Assembly (NCBI RefSeq): GCF_001045455.1
Contig: NZ_LFNE01000003.1
Location: 372,001-436,000 of the forward strand
Reading direction: 5' to 3'
DNA from: Chryseobacterium sp. FH2
GTDB taxonomy: Bacteria; Bacteroidota; Bacteroidia; Flavobacteriales; Weeksellaceae
Length of the DNA: 64,000 nucleotides
Shown here piece by piece: positions 17,743 through 27,744 of the stretch. The notes below the pieces were generated by a model. It was not told where the DNA came from. It ran no database searches and saw nothing but the letters and a program-made list of their open reading frames with translations. The position numbers and the translations under genes were made by a program. Numbering within the stretch: position 1 is the first letter of the stretch; each line of letters starts with the position of its first letter.

Positions 17743-18891
17743 TTAAAGTTTAGAAAGGTTCTCCAAAGCTCTCTCCAGAGTCTCTTGCTTTTTAGCAAAA
17801 CAAAGACGAATCACATTCTCGTTCAGTTTATTTTTATAAAAAGATGAAAAAGGAACGCTTGCAACTTTATGATTGATAGTGAGTTCACTGGCGAAATCGA
17901 AATCATTTTTATCTGAAATTGTATCATATTTCAAGGCCTGAAAATACGTTCCTTCACAATCAAGTAATTCAAAAGAAGTATTTTCCAATCCTTTTCTTAA
18001 AAAATCTCTTTTTTCCTGGAAAAATCGGCTTAATTGATTATAATGATCGTCATTTTTCATATACTCGGCCAACGCTAATTGAATCGGAGTATTTACCGAG
18101 AAAACATTAAACTGATGTATTTTTCTAAATTCGTCTGTCAGTAATTTCGGAGCAGCGCAATATCCAACTTTCCATCCTGTGACATGGAAAAGTTTACCAA
18201 ATGAAGCTATCAAAAGGCTTCTTTCTTTTAACTCAGGATATTTGCAGATACTTAAATGCTGTTTGCCGTCGAAGACAATATTCTCATACACTTCATCACT
18301 TAAAATCAGGATTGAGGTTCCTTTTACGATACTGATAAGTTCCTGAATATCATTTTCTTTTAAAATTTTTCCGGAAGGATTATTCGGATTATTCAGAATA
18401 ATCATTTTAGTCTTATCGGAAACTAATTGTTTTACTGTATTCCAGTCAATCTCATAATCAGGCGCTTTCATCTCAAACCGTTTTACAATTCCTCCGAAAA
18501 GCTCTACCGTAGGTTCATAACAGTCATAAGCGGGCTCAAAAATAATAACTTCATCATCTTTTTTTACGAAAGTCGCAATGGCTGTAAAAATAGCCTGAGT
18601 TCCACCCGCCGTTACCGTGATTTCAGAGTCAGGGTGATAGGTTGCCTGATGACTGTTTTCGATTTTCCTTGCAATTTCTTCCTTTAAACCAATCATTCCC
18701 CCCATTGGAGCATATTGGTTAAAGCCTTTTTTAATGAAATTATCAACAAGGTTTAGCAACTCAGAATCTGGCATGAAATCGGGAAATCCTTGTGATAAAT
18801 TAATGGCTTCATTTTCATTTGCCAATTGAGTCATTTGGCTGAAAATTGTAGTTCCTACATTGGAAAGTTTTGACAATGGAAGTTGTATCAT
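17743..18891 (-). CDS. Methionine aminotransferase (class I/II PLP enzyme)
   Basis: 382 residues, fold type I aminotransferase of the YbdL/kynurenine aminotransferase subgroup. Visible features: 'INLSQGFPDF' near the start, the PLP phosphate loop 'TAGGTQAIF', 'NNPNNPSGK' binding the carboxylate, 'ILSDEVYENIVFDG', and Lys233 in 'SFGKLFHVTGWKVGY' forming the Schiff base. It probably converts 4-methylthio-2-oxobutanoate and glutamine or another amino acid in methionine salvage or turnover. Single gene, convergent with the SDR gene. Confidence 0.9.
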   Translation of the reverse strand: MIQLPLSKLSNVGTTIFSQMTQLANENEAINLSQGFPDFMPDSELLNLVDNFIKKGFNQYAPMGGMIGLKEEIARKIENSHQATYHPDSEITVTAGGTQAIFTAIATFVKKDDEVIIFEPAYDCYEPTVELFGGIVKRFEMKAPDYEIDWNTVKQLVSDKTKMIILNNPNNPSGKILKENDIQELISIVKGTSILILSDEVYENIVFDGKQHLSICKYPELKERSLLIASFGKLFHVTGWKVGYCAAPKLLTDEFRKIHQFNVFSVNTPIQLALAEYMKNDDHYNQLSRFFQEKRDFLRKGLENTSFELLDCEGTYFQALKYDTISDKNDFDFASELTINHKVASVPFSSFYKNKLNENVIRLCFAKKQETLERALENLSKL

Positions 18892-18989
18892 TAACTGAGA
18901 TTTTTAAACATATCGAATTTAATTTATTTTTTCAGAATAAAGTGTAAAAAATGCTAATATTGTATACTAACTTTTAATTATTTTAAACC

Positions 18990-19772
18990 ATGATTAATCA
19001 TGAAATAGACTACAAAATCTATGGTGAGGAAATGCAGTGTGTGGAAATTGAGCTTGATCCTCAGGAAAGCGTCATTGCAGAACCCGGAAGCTTTATGATG
19101 ATGACGGAAGGAATCCAGATGGAAACATTGTTCGGAGACGGAACTGAAAAAGGATTAATGGGAAAATTATTTTCGGCGGGAAAAAGAATGCTGACAGGTG
19201 AGAATCTTTTTATGACCGTTTTTACAAATACTTCTTCAAACAAAAAACAGGTGACCTTTGCGGCTCCCTATACCGGAAAAATTATTCCTTTTGATTTAAG
19301 TAAATTGGGTGGGAAGGTGATTTGCCAAAAAGACAGTTTTCTTTGTGCGGCAAAAGGAGTTTCAGTAGGAATCGAATTTCAGAGAAAGCTTGGAACGGGT
19401 TTATTTGGCGGTGAAGGATTTATTATGCAAAAACTGGAAGGTGACGGAATGACTTTCGTTCACAGCGGCGGTCATGTTATTGAAAAAGAACTTCAGCCGG
19501 GAGAAATTTTAAAAATAGATACAGGTTGTATCGTTGGTTTTACGCATACCATTGATTATGATATCCAGTTTGTTGGAGGAATTAAAAATACTATTTTTGG
19601 AGGTGAAGGTTTGTTTTTTGCACAGCTTCGGGGACCTGGAAAAGTATGGATTCAGACATTGCCGATTTCAAGACTGGCAAGCAGGATTTTGCAATATGGA
19701 ACGACCAAAAAAGGTGAACAGGGAAGTGTTTTAGGCGGAATCGGAAACTTACTGGATGGAGATGGATTTTAA
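18990..19772 (+). CDS. TIGR00266/AIM24 family protein
   Basis: 260 residues. The AIM24-type beta-rich fold is recognisable from 'VIAEPGSFMMM', 'GEGFIMQKLEGDG', 'TGCIVGFTHTIDYDIQFVGG' and 'GEGLFFAQLRGPGKVWIQT' (two parts). No signal peptide is seen. Members often form large ring-like assemblies and occur near membrane functions, but the bacterial role is unknown. It is monocistronic and divergent from the aminotransferase, with 98 bases between. Confidence 0.88.
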   Translation: MINHEIDYKIYGEEMQCVEIELDPQESVIAEPGSFMMMTEGIQMETLFGDGTEKGLMGKLFSAGKRMLTGENLFMTVFTNTSSNKKQVTFAAPYTGKIIPFDLSKLGGKVICQKDSFLCAAKGVSVGIEFQRKLGTGLFGGEGFIMQKLEGDGMTFVHSGGHVIEKELQPGEILKIDTGCIVGFTHTIDYDIQFVGGIKNTIFGGEGLFFAQLRGPGKVWIQTLPISRLASRILQYGTTKKGEQGSVLGGIGNLLDGDGF

Positions 19773-19793
19773 ATATGTAAATATCTAACTATG

Positions 19794-19821
19794 AAAAGGT
19801 TGTCGGAGGGCAGCCTTTTTT
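19794..19821 (+). terminator. Terminator of the AIM24-like gene
   Basis: AAAAGGTTG pairs with CAGCCTTTT (one G-T pair) around a TCGGAGGG loop, followed by T. Confidence 0.75.
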
Positions 19822-20033
19822 ATTTTGAATTACCTGATTTAAATTTTTATTTAAAATATTTTATTTGGTTGCATTTGGAGAATTGTTTTTATGTATTTCG
19901 GTTGAAATTTTAAATATGAAAAATTAATTATCGAAAATTTATTCTATAATAATAAAAAATGAGGAATCTGCAGGTAAAACTATCGTATAATTTTAGCAAA
20001 TTTCGTATTTTTGTATGTTTGCTGTAAATATAT

Positions 20034-21920
20034 ATGTCACAAGAAATAAATCCAACATATTCAGAAGATAATATCAGAACCCTCGATTGGCAGGAGCATA
20101 TCCGTTTACGCCCCGGAATGTATATCGGGAAGCTGGGAGATGGCTCGTCTGCTGATGACGGTATCTATATTTTGCTAAAAGAAATTCTGGACAACTCGAT
20201 CGATGAGTTCAGAATGAAATCCGGTAAAAGAATTGAAATAAAAGTTGATGATGGTAAGGTTACCATCCGTGACTTTGGTCGTGGAATTCCACTGGGAAAG
20301 GTAGTGGACGCTGTCTCTAAAATGAATACAGGAGGCAAATACGACAGTAAAGCTTTTAAAAAATCGGTAGGCCTGAACGGGGTGGGTACAAAAGCGGTGA
20401 ATGCCCTTTCGGACTATTTTCGTGTACGCTCTTTCCGTGACGGAAAGATGAAAGTAGCAGAATTTTCCCGTGGACTTATCACTGAAGATTTTGATGAAAA
20501 AGATACTTCAGACAGGAATGGTACTGAAATTTCTTTTATTCCCGATGCAGAAATTTTCCTTCATTTTAAATTCAGAAAAGAATATATCGAAAGGATGCTC
20601 CGCAATTATTCTTACCTGAACCCAGGGTTGAAAATTCTTTTTAACGGTGAAACTTTCTATTCTGAAAATGGGCTAAAGGATTTACTGGACGAAGAGCTTG
20701 AAAATGAAACATTATATCCTATTGTTCATCTGAAGGATAATGATATTGAAGTTGCCATTACTCATACAGATAAATCTCAGACAGAAACTTATTTTTCATT
20801 TGTAAACGGACAAAATACAACACAGGGAGGAACACATTTGAATGCTTTTCGAGAAGCGTATGTGAAAACAATTCGTGAATTTTTCAACAAAAATTTTGAT
20901 GCCTCAGATGTTCGGAAATCAATTGTTGCAGCAGTTTCCATCAATGTAGAGGAACCTGTTTTTGAATCTCAGACGAAGACCAAATTAGGCTCAAATGATA
21001 TGGGTCCAAATGGTCCGACAGTGAGAACGTTTATTATAGATTTCTTAAAGAGTAAATTAGACAATTTTTTACATAAAAACCCTGAAATTGCAGAAGCGAT
21101 TCAGCGGAAAATTTTAATTTCGGAAAGAGAACGAAAAGAACTTTCAGGAATTCAGAAATTAGCAAGGGAAAGAGCTAAAAAAGTTTCTTTGCATAACAAA
21201 AAACTTCGTGACTGCAGACAGCATTACAATGATCAGAAAGCGGAAAGGAAAGGTGAAACACAGATTTTTATTACAGAGGGAGATTCTGCATCAGGATCTA
21301 TCACAAAGTCAAGAGATGTAGAGACTCAAGCTGTATTTTCATTAAAAGGAAAGCCTCTGAATTGTTATGGACTGACAAAAAAAGTGGTTTACGAAAATGA
21401 GGAATTTAATTTACTTCAGGCAGCGTTAAATATAGAAGAAAGTCTTGAAGATTTAAGATATAATCAGGTAATTATTGCAACAGATGCCGATGTCGATGGG
21501 ATGCACATTCGTCTTTTGATGATTACGTTCTTTCTACAGTTTTTTCCTGATTTGATCAAAAACGGGCATCTTTATATTCTTCAGACGCCTTTGTTTAGGG
21601 TTAGAAATAAAAAAGAAACGAGATATTGTTATTCAGAGGCTGAAAGAATTAAAGCACTGAATGAATTGGGGAAAAATCCTGAGATTACACGATTCAAAGG
21701 GCTTGGAGAAATTTCACCTGATGAATTTAAACATTTTATAGGAAAAGATATTCGTCTTGAGCCTGTGGTTGCAGGGAAAGATCAGACTATTGAGCAGCTT
21801 TTAGAATTTTACATGGGTAAAAATACACCGGACAGACAGACTTTCATTCTGGAAAATCTGGTGATAGAAGATCCGGATATCGATAAAAAAGAAATTTTAA
21901 ACGAAGCTGTGGAAAGCTAG
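20034..21920 (+). CDS. parE: DNA topoisomerase IV subunit B
   Basis: 628 residues, type II topoisomerase ATPase subunit. GHKL features: '[10 protein letters not shown]' and '[13 protein letters not shown]'. TOPRIM features: '[10 protein letters not shown]' near residue 414 and '[10 protein letters not shown]' near 483. The short C-terminal end, without the large GyrB insertion, and the neighbouring parC point to ParE rather than GyrB. It decatenates daughter chromosomes together with ParC, encoded 530 bases downstream. It begins a run of four same-strand genes. Confidence 0.93.
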   Translation: MSQEINPTYSEDNIRTLDWQEHIRLRPGMYIGKLGDGSSADDGIYILLKEILDNSIDEFRMKSGKRIEIKVDDGKVTIRDFGRGIPLGKVVDAVSKMNTGGKYDSKAFKKSVGLNGVGTKAVNALSDYFRVRSFRDGKMKVAEFSRGLITEDFDEKDTSDRNGTEISFIPDAEIFLHFKFRKEYIERMLRNYSYLNPGLKILFNGETFYSENGLKDLLDEELENETLYPIVHLKDNDIEVAITHTDKSQTETYFSFVNGQNTTQGGTHLNAFREAYVKTIREFFNKNFDASDVRKSIVAAVSINVEEPVFESQTKTKLGSNDMGPNGPTVRTFIIDFLKSKLDNFLHKNPEIAEAIQRKILISERERKELSGIQKLARERAKKVSLHNKKLRDCRQHYNDQKAERKGETQIFITEGDSASGSITKSRDVETQAVFSLKGKPLNCYGLTKKVVYENEEFNLLQAALNIEESLEDLRYNQVIIATDADVDGMHIRLLMITFFLQFFPDLIKNGHLYILQTPLFRVRNKKETRYCYSEAERIKALNELGKNPEITRFKGLGEISPDEFKHFIGKDIRLEPVVAGKDQTIEQLLEFYMGKNTPDRQTFILENLVIEDPDIDKKEILNEAVES

Positions 21921-21968
21921 AAACACAAACAATGATGAAATACACACAACACAACAAAAACAACAACC

Positions 21969-22445
21969 ATGAGACTAAGCAATCGGACTAAAGCCTCAAT
22001 ATACAGTTTTGTCAACACAATACTGATAATGATTCTGGCGGGGGGTATTGCAGCTTTTTTACTTGAGGAATTTAGGTTTAATGTTTTGGGAATGGAGAGT
22101 TATTTATTTTTAATCATTCCTATTATTTTGCTTACACTGTTTTATCTGAACGGGAGACAGATTTTTGAATATGATAGTGATGGGGAAGCTCTCAATTTTA
22201 AGAACAGAAATATCATTCCCTTTTTAAGTAAGCCTTTACATGATGAATTTCCTAAGTATAAATTAATAAGCTATGAGATTATAACTATTTTTTTTGTTAA
22301 ACGGCTATATATTACAATTTCAAGTAAAAATAGCGGGACAACAATGTTGAAATATGAAATTTCTTATTTAACGAAAAAAGAAATAAACGATTTAAAACTC
22401 TCTTTAAATAAAGTTGTAAAAACTAATAATGAGAAAAAGGATTAA
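21969..22445 (+). CDS. Hypothetical two-helix membrane protein between parE and parC
   Basis: I do not recognise this 158-residue protein. It has two hydrophobic helices near residues 12-31 and 43-60, then a soluble domain with a beta-like pattern and a Lys/Asn-rich end. It lies between the two topoisomerase subunit genes, 48 bases after parE and 6 before parC, so co-transcription is likely. A link to chromosome segregation is not supported by sequence. The A/C-rich leader before it contains a possible 19-codon open frame; see the findings. Confidence 0.7.
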   Translation: MRLSNRTKASIYSFVNTILIMILAGGIAAFLLEEFRFNVLGMESYLFLIIPIILLTLFYLNGRQIFEYDSDGEALNFKNRNIIPFLSKPLHDEFPKYKLISYEIITIFFVKRLYITISSKNSGTTMLKYEISYLTKKEINDLKLSLNKVVKTNNEKKD

Positions 22446-22451
22446 ATGTAA

Positions 22452-25034
22452 ATGATGACAGAAGAACACTCGCATGAAGGTGAGAGCTTAAGAAAAGTTT
22501 CCGGGCTTTACAAAGACTGGTTTCTGGATTATGCTTCTTATGTAATATTAGACAGGGCAATTCCATCAGTTTTTGATGGTTTTAAGCCTGTACAACGAAG
22601 AATCATGCATTCTATGCGTGAGCTGGAAGACGGGCGATATAATAAAGTTGCCAACATTGTAGGAAATACCATGAAATATCACCCTCATGGTGATGCTTCT
22701 ATTACGGATGCTATGGTAGGTATAGGGCAGAGAGAACTTTTGATAGATACTCAGGGAAACTGGGGGAATATCTATACAGGCGATTCGGCGGCGGCAGCGA
22801 GATATATTGAAGCGAGATTGACACCTTTCGCGCTTGAAGTTGTTTTTAATCCTAAAACAACGGAATGGACAAAATCTTATGACGGAAGAAATAATGAGCC
22901 TATCGATTTACCGGTAAAATTTCCTTTGCTTCTTGCTCAGGGAGTTGAGGGAATTGGAGTTGGTCTTTCTACGAAGATTCTCCCGCATAATTTTAATGAA
23001 TTAATTAATGCTTCTGTTGCCCATTTAAAAGGTAAAAAGTTTGAGTTATATCCTGACTTCCTTACCGCAGGTTTCCTAGATGTTTCGGAGTATAATGACG
23101 GGCAAAGAGGTGGAAAAGTAAGAGCCAGAGCCAGAATTACGCAAACTGATAAGCATACTTTAGTCATCTCTGAACTTCCGTTTTCCAAAAATACGGGCGA
23201 CTTGATTGATTCTATCTTAAAAGCCAATGAAAAAGGTAAAATTAAGATTAAAAAAATCGAGGACAATACTTCTGATAAAGTAGAAATTCTGATTCACCTT
23301 CCTAATGATTCTTCACCTGATAAGACAATTGATGCGTTATATGCATTCACGGATTGTCAGGTTACCATTTCCCCGAATGCCTGTGTCATTGTTGGTGATA
23401 AACCGATGTTTCTGAATGTTTCTGAGATTTTAAGGAGAAATACAGATCATACAGTTTCTTTACTTAAAAAAGAGCTTGAAATTGAGCTTCATGAGCTGCA
23501 GGAAAGCTGGCACTTCTCTTCATTGGAAAGAATTTTCATTGAAAATAGAATTTACCATGATATTGAAGAAGTTGAAACCTGGGAAGATGTTTTGAAAACG
23601 ATTGATATAGGTTTAAAACCTCATACAGGACATCTGTTGAGAGCTGTAACAGAAGAGGATATCTTAAAACTGACTGAAATCAGGATCAAGAGAATTTCGA
23701 GGTTTGATTTAGATAAATTTAAAGAAAATATTGCAGCTCTTGAAGGAAAGATTGAGCAGGTAAAATATAATTTGGCAAATCTCATTCAGTATGCGATTGA
23801 TTATTATTTGAATATTCAAAAAAAATACGGGAAAGACAGACAAAGAAAAACAGAACTTAGAATTTTCGATACTATTGATGCGACTAAAGTTGCCGTTGCC
23901 AACGAAAAATTCTATGCCAATTTCGAAGAAGGTTTTATTGGAACTTCTCTAAAAAAAGACCAATATTTATTTGACTGTTCGGACATCGATGATATTATCA
24001 CTTTCAGAAAAGACGGAAGCATGAAGGTCGTAAAAGTAGAAGCTAAAACTTTTATCGGAAAAGATATTCTTCACGTCGCAATTTGGAAGAAAAATGATAA
24101 AAGAACAGTCTATAACATGATTTATCGTGAAGGCAGAGAGGGACCCTATTATATGAAGCGTTTCTCTGTGACAGGTGTTACGAGAAATACCGATTATCCT
24201 TTAGCTTCGGATAAAAAAGGCTCAGAAATACTGTATTTCTCAGCAAATCCGAATGGTGAAGCTGAAACGGTAACTGTTCTTTTAAAACCCAATCCGAGAA
24301 TCAGGAAAAATAAAATGGAGATTGATTTTTCTGAATTAGCCATCAAAGGTCGTGATTCTAAAGGAAATCTGGTGACGAAGTATTCAGTGAAAAAAGTGGA
24401 TATGAAAGAAGAAGGGGTTTCTACTTTAGCTCCGAGAAGAATATGGTATGACGAAACGGTGAGAAGACTAAATGCCGATGCTAGAGGAACTTTGTTGGGA
24501 AGCTTTAAGGGTGATGACAAAATATTGACTATCAATACCAACGGAGAGGCAAAATTAGTGAGCTTTGATCTTGGAAACCGTTTTGATGATGAATATTTAA
24601 TCCTTGAAAAATGGAAGCCCGAGCAGCCCGTGACGTGTATTTATTATGATGGTGAAAAGGATATTTATTTCATTAAACGTTTCTTGTTTGAAAATACACC
24701 GAACGTACAGACTTTCATGCCATCGGAACATCCAAAATCATTTATCGAAAATGTGATTGTGGCAAATGGGGCTACTGCTGAGATTAATTTTGCTAAAGAT
24801 AAAGGAAAAGATCGTGATCCCGAAACTGTTGATATTGATGAATTTATTTCTGTAAAAGGAATAAAAGCAATTGGAAATCAATTTACTAAATTTAAAGTGA
24901 AAACCATTAATATCACAATTCCGGAGCCCGAAGAAGAACCTGAAGTGTATGAAGATCCGGAACCGACGGAAAGTGACGAAGACGGAGGTATAATTGGTGA
25001 TTTGTTTCAAGGTGAAGAAAGTGCTGAAAATTAA
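22452..25034 (+). CDS. parC: DNA topoisomerase IV subunit A
   Basis: 860 residues. The breakage-reunion domain starts 'YASYVILDRAIPSVFDGFKP', includes 'KYHPHGDASI', and has the catalytic Tyr118 in 'AAARYIEARL'. A coiled-coil region and C-terminal beta-pinwheel-like region follow; the tail is very acidic (Glu/Asp/Pro-rich, from about residue 825). It pairs with ParE. The start has two adjacent ATG codons (22452 and 22455). The small membrane protein gene separates it from parE, an arrangement worth comparing in relatives. Confidence 0.93.
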   Translation: MMTEEHSHEGESLRKVSGLYKDWFLDYASYVILDRAIPSVFDGFKPVQRRIMHSMRELEDGRYNKVANIVGNTMKYHPHGDASITDAMVGIGQRELLIDTQGNWGNIYTGDSAAAARYIEARLTPFALEVVFNPKTTEWTKSYDGRNNEPIDLPVKFPLLLAQGVEGIGVGLSTKILPHNFNELINASVAHLKGKKFELYPDFLTAGFLDVSEYNDGQRGGKVRARARITQTDKHTLVISELPFSKNTGDLIDSILKANEKGKIKIKKIEDNTSDKVEILIHLPNDSSPDKTIDALYAFTDCQVTISPNACVIVGDKPMFLNVSEILRRNTDHTVSLLKKELEIELHELQESWHFSSLERIFIENRIYHDIEEVETWEDVLKTIDIGLKPHTGHLLRAVTEEDILKLTEIRIKRISRFDLDKFKENIAALEGKIEQVKYNLANLIQYAIDYYLNIQKKYGKDRQRKTELRIFDTIDATKVAVANEKFYANFEEGFIGTSLKKDQYLFDCSDIDDIITFRKDGSMKVVKVEAKTFIGKDILHVAIWKKNDKRTVYNMIYREGREGPYYMKRFSVTGVTRNTDYPLASDKKGSEILYFSANPNGEAETVTVLLKPNPRIRKNKMEIDFSELAIKGRDSKGNLVTKYSVKKVDMKEEGVSTLAPRRIWYDETVRRLNADARGTLLGSFKGDDKILTINTNGEAKLVSFDLGNRFDDEYLILEKWKPEQPVTCIYYDGEKDIYFIKRFLFENTPNVQTFMPSEHPKSFIENVIVANGATAEINFAKDKGKDRDPETVDIDEFISVKGIKAIGNQFTKFKVKTINITIPEPEEEPEVYEDPEPTESDEDGGIIGDLFQGEESAEN

Positions 25035-25040
25035 CAGAAT

Positions 25041-25694
25041 ATGAACATTATAATCTTAATCATAGCAGCTACATCTATTATAAGCTTTATTGCTTTTAAT
25101 AATATCGGGATTTTTGAAAAATATAAATTCAGTGTGGGAGCGATTCAAAATAGAAAAGAATACGTTCGTTTGCTTTCTGCAGGGTTTTTACACGCAGATA
25201 TTATGCACTTGGTGTTTAATATGCTGACGTTGTATTTCTTTGGCCCAATTGTAGTACAGGGCTTTGGAAATATTGGATTCCTGATAATTTATCTGGGCTC
25301 TATTTTATTGGGTAATATATTTTCGCTTTTCATTTACCAGAAACAACCTTGGTACTCTGCTATTGGGGCAAGCGGAGGAGTTTCGGGGATTTTATTTGCA
25401 GCAATAGCAATGTTACCTGATATTGGAATTTATCTTTTCTTTATTCCAATCCCAATTCCCGGATTTATTTTTGGACTTTTATATTTTGGATATTCGGTTT
25501 ATATGATGCTGAATCCGAGACAACACGATAATATTGGCCACGCAGCGCATTTGGGGGGAGCATTTTTCGGTTTAGTATATGCGATAGCAAACCAGCCGGA
25601 AAGAGCTATTGATAATGCTTTGTATATTGGTATTATGGCACTCCCTCTTATTTATCTTTCTTATGAAATATTTATTAGAAAAAGAATAGGGTAA
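25041..25694 (+). CDS. Rhomboid family intramembrane serine protease
   Basis: 217 residues with about six transmembrane helices. Catalytic Ser111 sits in 'GASGGVSG', and His170 in 'GHAAHLGG'; the L1-loop region 'HADIMHLVFNM' is also typical. It cleaves transmembrane proteins within the lipid bilayer; substrates are unknown. It begins six bases after parC, so it is probably the last gene of the topoisomerase IV transcript. Confidence 0.92.
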   Translation: MNIIILIIAATSIISFIAFNNIGIFEKYKFSVGAIQNRKEYVRLLSAGFLHADIMHLVFNMLTLYFFGPIVVQGFGNIGFLIIYLGSILLGNIFSLFIYQKQPWYSAIGASGGVSGILFAAIAMLPDIGIYLFFIPIPIPGFIFGLLYFGYSVYMMLNPRQHDNIGHAAHLGGAFFGLVYAIANQPERAIDNALYIGIMALPLIYLSYEIFIRKRIG

Positions 25695-25726
25695 AAGGTT
25701 TATCTTTCATCAAAATATCAAAACCA

Positions 25727-26818
25727 ATGAACGCATCAGAATTAAACAATTTTATCGTTGTACTTATTTATGGTTCATTGGTTTTGCTGTCTTTATTAAA
25801 ACTGTCCAACCCTCTAAAGGTAAATAAAAAAGCCAATTTCTGGTTCGGAATATTTCTTTTCTTATGGTCAACCTTTTGGCTGGATGAAGTACTGTTTCTA
25901 GTGACTGATTCAACGATAGAATTCCACTCATTGTTTTTTGTCCGTTTTATCCAGTTTTTAACGCCTATTGTTTTTTATTTCAGTGTATTATTTTATACCA
26001 ATCCTGTTTTCAGGTTTAAAATTTCAGATTTTAAATACGCAGTTCTTCCTATACTGTTTTTGATAAGCCTTTTGCTCGTGGAGTCAGGTTTTTACACCTT
26101 TCAGTATGTTATTATAGGTTTGATTCTCTTTCAGGCTTTGTTTTATACAGGGCTTTCATACTTTACGATTAGAAAACACCAGAAAAAAATTCAGCAATTT
26201 TCTGCAAATACAGAAGGGATTAATCTTAATTGGCTTGAATATATCATTCTTATTATTTTTATCGTAAGCATTATTTATGTGATTTATAATTTGTCATATA
26301 ATGCAAATTCTCTTAATGTTTTTATTAATACAGTCTTTTTATCGGTAGTTTATTTTGTGGCTTACAATTCTTTAAAACAAAAAGAAATTTATCCGGCAGA
26401 AGAGAAACAGCGTGAAGAACTGATTTCCATTAATGATTCCGAAACAGAAGAAATTAAGCGAAAACTTATTTCCGATGAAGAATTATTGAGAATTAAAACA
26501 CAATTGAAAGAGGTAATGGAAACTCAGAAACCATATCTTGACAGCGAACTTAATTTGATTAAACTGGCTGAATTACTTTCTGTTTCCACGCATCATTTGT
26601 CCTACGTCATCAATACTGGGTTTCAAAAGAATTTTTTCCAATACGTTAATGAGTTTAGAATACATTATGCCAAAAAACTGTTGAAGGATAATCACAAGCT
26701 TTCGATTCTTGGAATTGCTTACGAATCAGGATTTAATTCAAAAACGTCTTTTAATACTACATTTAAAAAATTCACCAATCAGACTCCTTCTGAATTTAAA
26801 AATAGTTCAGATTTATAA
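25727..26818 (+). CDS. Membrane-anchored AraC family regulator
   Basis: 363 residues. The N-terminal 215 residues form about seven hydrophobic helices. The C-terminal region (about 262-360) is an AraC DNA-binding domain: 'LNLIKLAELLSVSTHHLSY' and 'LSILGIAYESGFNSKTSFN'. This design, seven helices plus AraC domain, is common in Bacteroidota and suggests sensing at the membrane. It follows the rhomboid gene by 32 bases. A proteolytic link with the rhomboid is possible but unsupported. Confidence 0.88.
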   Translation: MNASELNNFIVVLIYGSLVLLSLLKLSNPLKVNKKANFWFGIFLFLWSTFWLDEVLFLVTDSTIEFHSLFFVRFIQFLTPIVFYFSVLFYTNPVFRFKISDFKYAVLPILFLISLLLVESGFYTFQYVIIGLILFQALFYTGLSYFTIRKHQKKIQQFSANTEGINLNWLEYIILIIFIVSIIYVIYNLSYNANSLNVFINTVFLSVVYFVAYNSLKQKEIYPAEEKQREELISINDSETEEIKRKLISDEELLRIKTQLKEVMETQKPYLDSELNLIKLAELLSVSTHHLSYVINTGFQKNFFQYVNEFRIHYAKKLLKDNHKLSILGIAYESGFNSKTSFNTTFKKFTNQTPSEFKNSSDL

Positions 26819-26958
26819 ACTCTTACTTTTTTTATTGGTAAGCATTTGATTTTCAGGAATTAATTATTTTATTTTTCTTGTTTGAAAATGTGTTCACTCT
26901 GATAATTTGGAACATAAAAAGGACTTTCCGGGGATAATTTTGCCTCAGAAAGTTTATT

Positions 26959-27744
26959 ATGAATATCAAAGAGTCGTACGCAGTAGTCACAGGATCAAGC
27001 CAGGGTTTAGGAAAAGCATTTGCTGAAAGTCTTGCTAAAAAGAATATAAATGTTATTCTTATTAGTCTTCCCAATCAACATTTGAAAGAAGTTAGCGAAG
27101 AGATTTCTGAAAAATTTAATGTTAAAACATATTATTATGAAGTTGATCTTTCCATGAATGAAAACGTTTTAAAACTTACCGCCTGGCTGAATAAATTATT
27201 TGATATTCATATCTTAATTAATAATGCGGGACTGGGAGGCACAAGAAAATTTTTAGATGCAAGCCCAAATTATATTAATAATATTCTCCAGGTAAATGTA
27301 ATGGCAACTTCACTTATGACACATCAATTATTACCTAATTTATTAAAACAGCCTCAAGCTTATATATTAAATGTTTCCAGTATGGCTGCTTTTTCTCCAA
27401 TAGGCTTTAAAACCGTTTATCCTGCATCTAAAACTTTTGTGCATTCGTTTTCAAGAGGTTTACATGAAGAGCTGAAAGATACAAATGTTTTTGTAAGCGT
27501 CGTCAATCCCGGGGCAATGAAAACTAATATTGACGTCTGCAAAAGAATTGAAAAACAAGGTTTTCTGGGAAAATTGACACTTCTTGATCCCAATAAGGTG
27601 GCAAATTACTGTATTGATCAGCTTTTCAAAAAAGATTCTGTCATTATGGTAAATCCGGTGAGCTGGCTGGTCATGAAAATTTTACCCATTTGGATTAAAC
27701 TACCTTTAATGACAAATGCCATTAAAAAAGAAATTGAAGCATGA
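26959..27744 (+). CDS. SDR family oxidoreductase
   Basis: 261 residues, classical SDR: 'VTGSSQGLGKAF' cofactor motif near residues 10-21, 'NNAGLGG', 'NVSSMAAF', and Tyr/Lys in 'VYPASKTFVHSF'. The last 30 residues are hydrophobic ('WLVMKILPIWIKLPL'), suggesting membrane association, as in SDRs acting on lipids or ketones. Its stop overlaps the start of the next gene by ATGA, so the pair is translationally coupled. The substrate is unknown. Confidence 0.9.
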   Translation: MNIKESYAVVTGSSQGLGKAFAESLAKKNINVILISLPNQHLKEVSEEISEKFNVKTYYYEVDLSMNENVLKLTAWLNKLFDIHILINNAGLGGTRKFLDASPNYINNILQVNVMATSLMTHQLLPNLLKQPQAYILNVSSMAAFSPIGFKTVYPASKTFVHSFSRGLHEELKDTNVFVSVVNPGAMKTNIDVCKRIEKQGFLGKLTLLDPNKVANYCIDQLFKKDSVIMVNPVSWLVMKILPIWIKLPLMTNAIKKEIEA

